In this document: piece after piece, positions 4,884 through 5,084 of the stretch | How the letters are laid out: every line of letters starts with the position of its first letter | Numbering within the stretch: position 1 is the first letter of the stretch | DNA from: an uncultured Bacilli bacterium | GTDB lineage: Bacteria > Bacillota_I > Bacilli_A > RF39 > UBA660 | Length of the DNA stretch: 5,084 bases | Direction: 5' to 3' | Assembly: GCA_948760655.1 (NCBI GenBank) | Contig: CAQBKK010000060.1 | Coordinates: 1-5,084, forward strand | Notes under the pieces: model-generated | What the model was told of the DNA's origin: nothing | Database searches by the model: none | What the model saw: only the letters and a program-made list of their open reading frames with translations | Translations under genes and position numbers: made by a program

Positions 4884-4915
4884 AAAGTGTTGACACAGAA
4901 AAAAAGATTTGGTAT
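4815..4915. repeat. 9-bp inverted repeat mirroring the rRNA promoter -10 region
   Basis: ATACCAAAT (4815-4823) is the exact reverse complement of ATTTGGTAT (4907-4915), which overlaps the first bases of the P2 -10 box. The arms are 83 bases apart and enclose the -35 box and the TGTAAA cluster. Confidence 0.4.
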
Positions 4916-4918
4916 ATT
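4890..4918 (+). promoter_or_regulatory. Main rRNA operon promoter (P2)
   Basis: A perfect -35 TTGACA (4890-4895), a 17-base spacer and -10 TATATT (4913-4918). A-tracts just upstream (4870-4887) resemble an UP element. Initiation would fall around G4923-G4925; a G start would fit the GTP-sensitive rRNA promoters of Bacilli. This is the strongest promoter in the window. Confidence 0.9.
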
Positions 4919-4923
4919 ACTAG

Positions 4924-4942
4924 TGCGCAAGGGAAAAGCGCA
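4924..4942 (+). other. boxB-like hairpin at the start of the rRNA leader
   Basis: TGCGC (4924-4928) pairs with GCGCA (4938-4942) around the 9-base loop AAGGGAAAA. It forms the very 5' end of the P2 transcript and lies seven bases ahead of boxA, the order seen in rRNA antitermination leaders. Confidence 0.65.
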
Positions 4943-4948
4943 AGAAAA

Positions 4949-4963
4949 TGATCTTTGAAAACT
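4949..4963 (+). promoter_or_regulatory. boxA antitermination site of the rRNA leader
   Basis: TGATCTTTGAAAACT closely matches the Gram-positive boxA consensus (TGYTCTTTGAAAACT). In the RNA it is the binding site of the NusB/S10 complex, which lets RNA polymerase read the untranslated rRNA genes without Rho-type termination. Confidence 0.85.
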
Positions 4964-5012
4964 AAGTAAAAAAGTCAATTTTGAGTAGCTAAGATTAAAC
5001 TATATAAATATT

Positions 5013-5031
5013 GATTTATTAAATAAATCTT

Positions 5032-5034
<3 letters not shown>
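5013..5034 (+). other. Terminator-like hairpin at the 16S 5' boundary
   Basis: GATTTA (5013-5018) pairs with TAAATC (5024-5029) around TTAAA and is followed by TTTTT (5030-5034), at the predicted start of mature 16S rRNA. It is A-T-rich and weak as a terminator; a processing or folding role is more likely, with boxA antitermination allowing read-through. Confidence 0.4.

Positions 5035-5084
<50 letters not shown>

Noticed and set aside
4757..4978. Minus-strand 73-codon frame across the rRNA promoter region
   Set aside because: It runs through the P2 promoter, both hairpins and boxA; the Phe/Leu-rich translation is what A-tracts give on the opposite strand.

Overview
The window is strongly A+T-rich. 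Every gene I can support reads on the plus strand, in the same direction as an rRNA operon that begins at the right edge. The start of the 16S gene, the Bacillus-type boxA in its leader, the Shine-Dalgarno sites (AGAGGGTG, AAGGGAGGT), the sigma-A-like promoters and a DUF402/NtdP gene point to a low-GC Gram-positive bacterium of the Bacilli kind. An uncultured Erysipelotrichia/RF39-like lineage is my guess. Tryptophan is encoded by TGG and no gene is broken by TGA, so the standard bacterial code fits. The six protein genes end in TAA (three) or TAG (three), never TGA.

Layout: (1) 140-703, a small six-helix DUF308/HdeD-like membrane protein with its own promoter and a terminator. (2) 786-2030, enolase with all catalytic residues but a somewhat divergent sequence, ending in a terminator hairpin that contains its stop codon. 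(3) 2106-2219, an easily missed 37-codon gene with a very strong ribosome binding site. It encodes a double-glycine leader peptide (MHILAMDELEKISGG) followed by a 22-residue cationic, amphipathic core with two cysteines. (4) 2285-2803, a membrane-anchored, cysteine-free protein that looks like a degenerate extracytoplasmic thioredoxin fold. (5) 2939-4108, an S41 carboxy-terminal processing protease with PDZ domain and intact Ser/Lys/Gln catalytic residues. (6) 4198-4740, NtdP, a DUF402 nucleoside tri/diphosphatase whose stop codon lies inside its terminator. (7) 4741-5031, an rRNA control region with a clear promoter (TTGACA-17-TATATT), a weaker candidate upstream promoter, two look-alike leader hairpins, boxA, and a hairpin at the 16S 5' end. 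(8) 5032-5084, the first bases of 16S rRNA.

Most genes have their own promoter, and where a promoter can be placed the untranslated leader is only about 14-20 bases, so this looks like a row of single-gene units rather than one operon. The most interesting item is the double-glycine peptide. It has the hallmarks of an exported bacteriocin or signalling peptide, and it sits beside two extracytoplasmic membrane-anchored proteins (thioredoxin-like, S41 protease). No transporter, immunity gene or sensor kinase is in the window, so its export and role are inference. The second is the rRNA leader, which shows a duplicated hairpin with compensatory stem changes and a dense cluster of TGTAAA/TTTACA hexamers.
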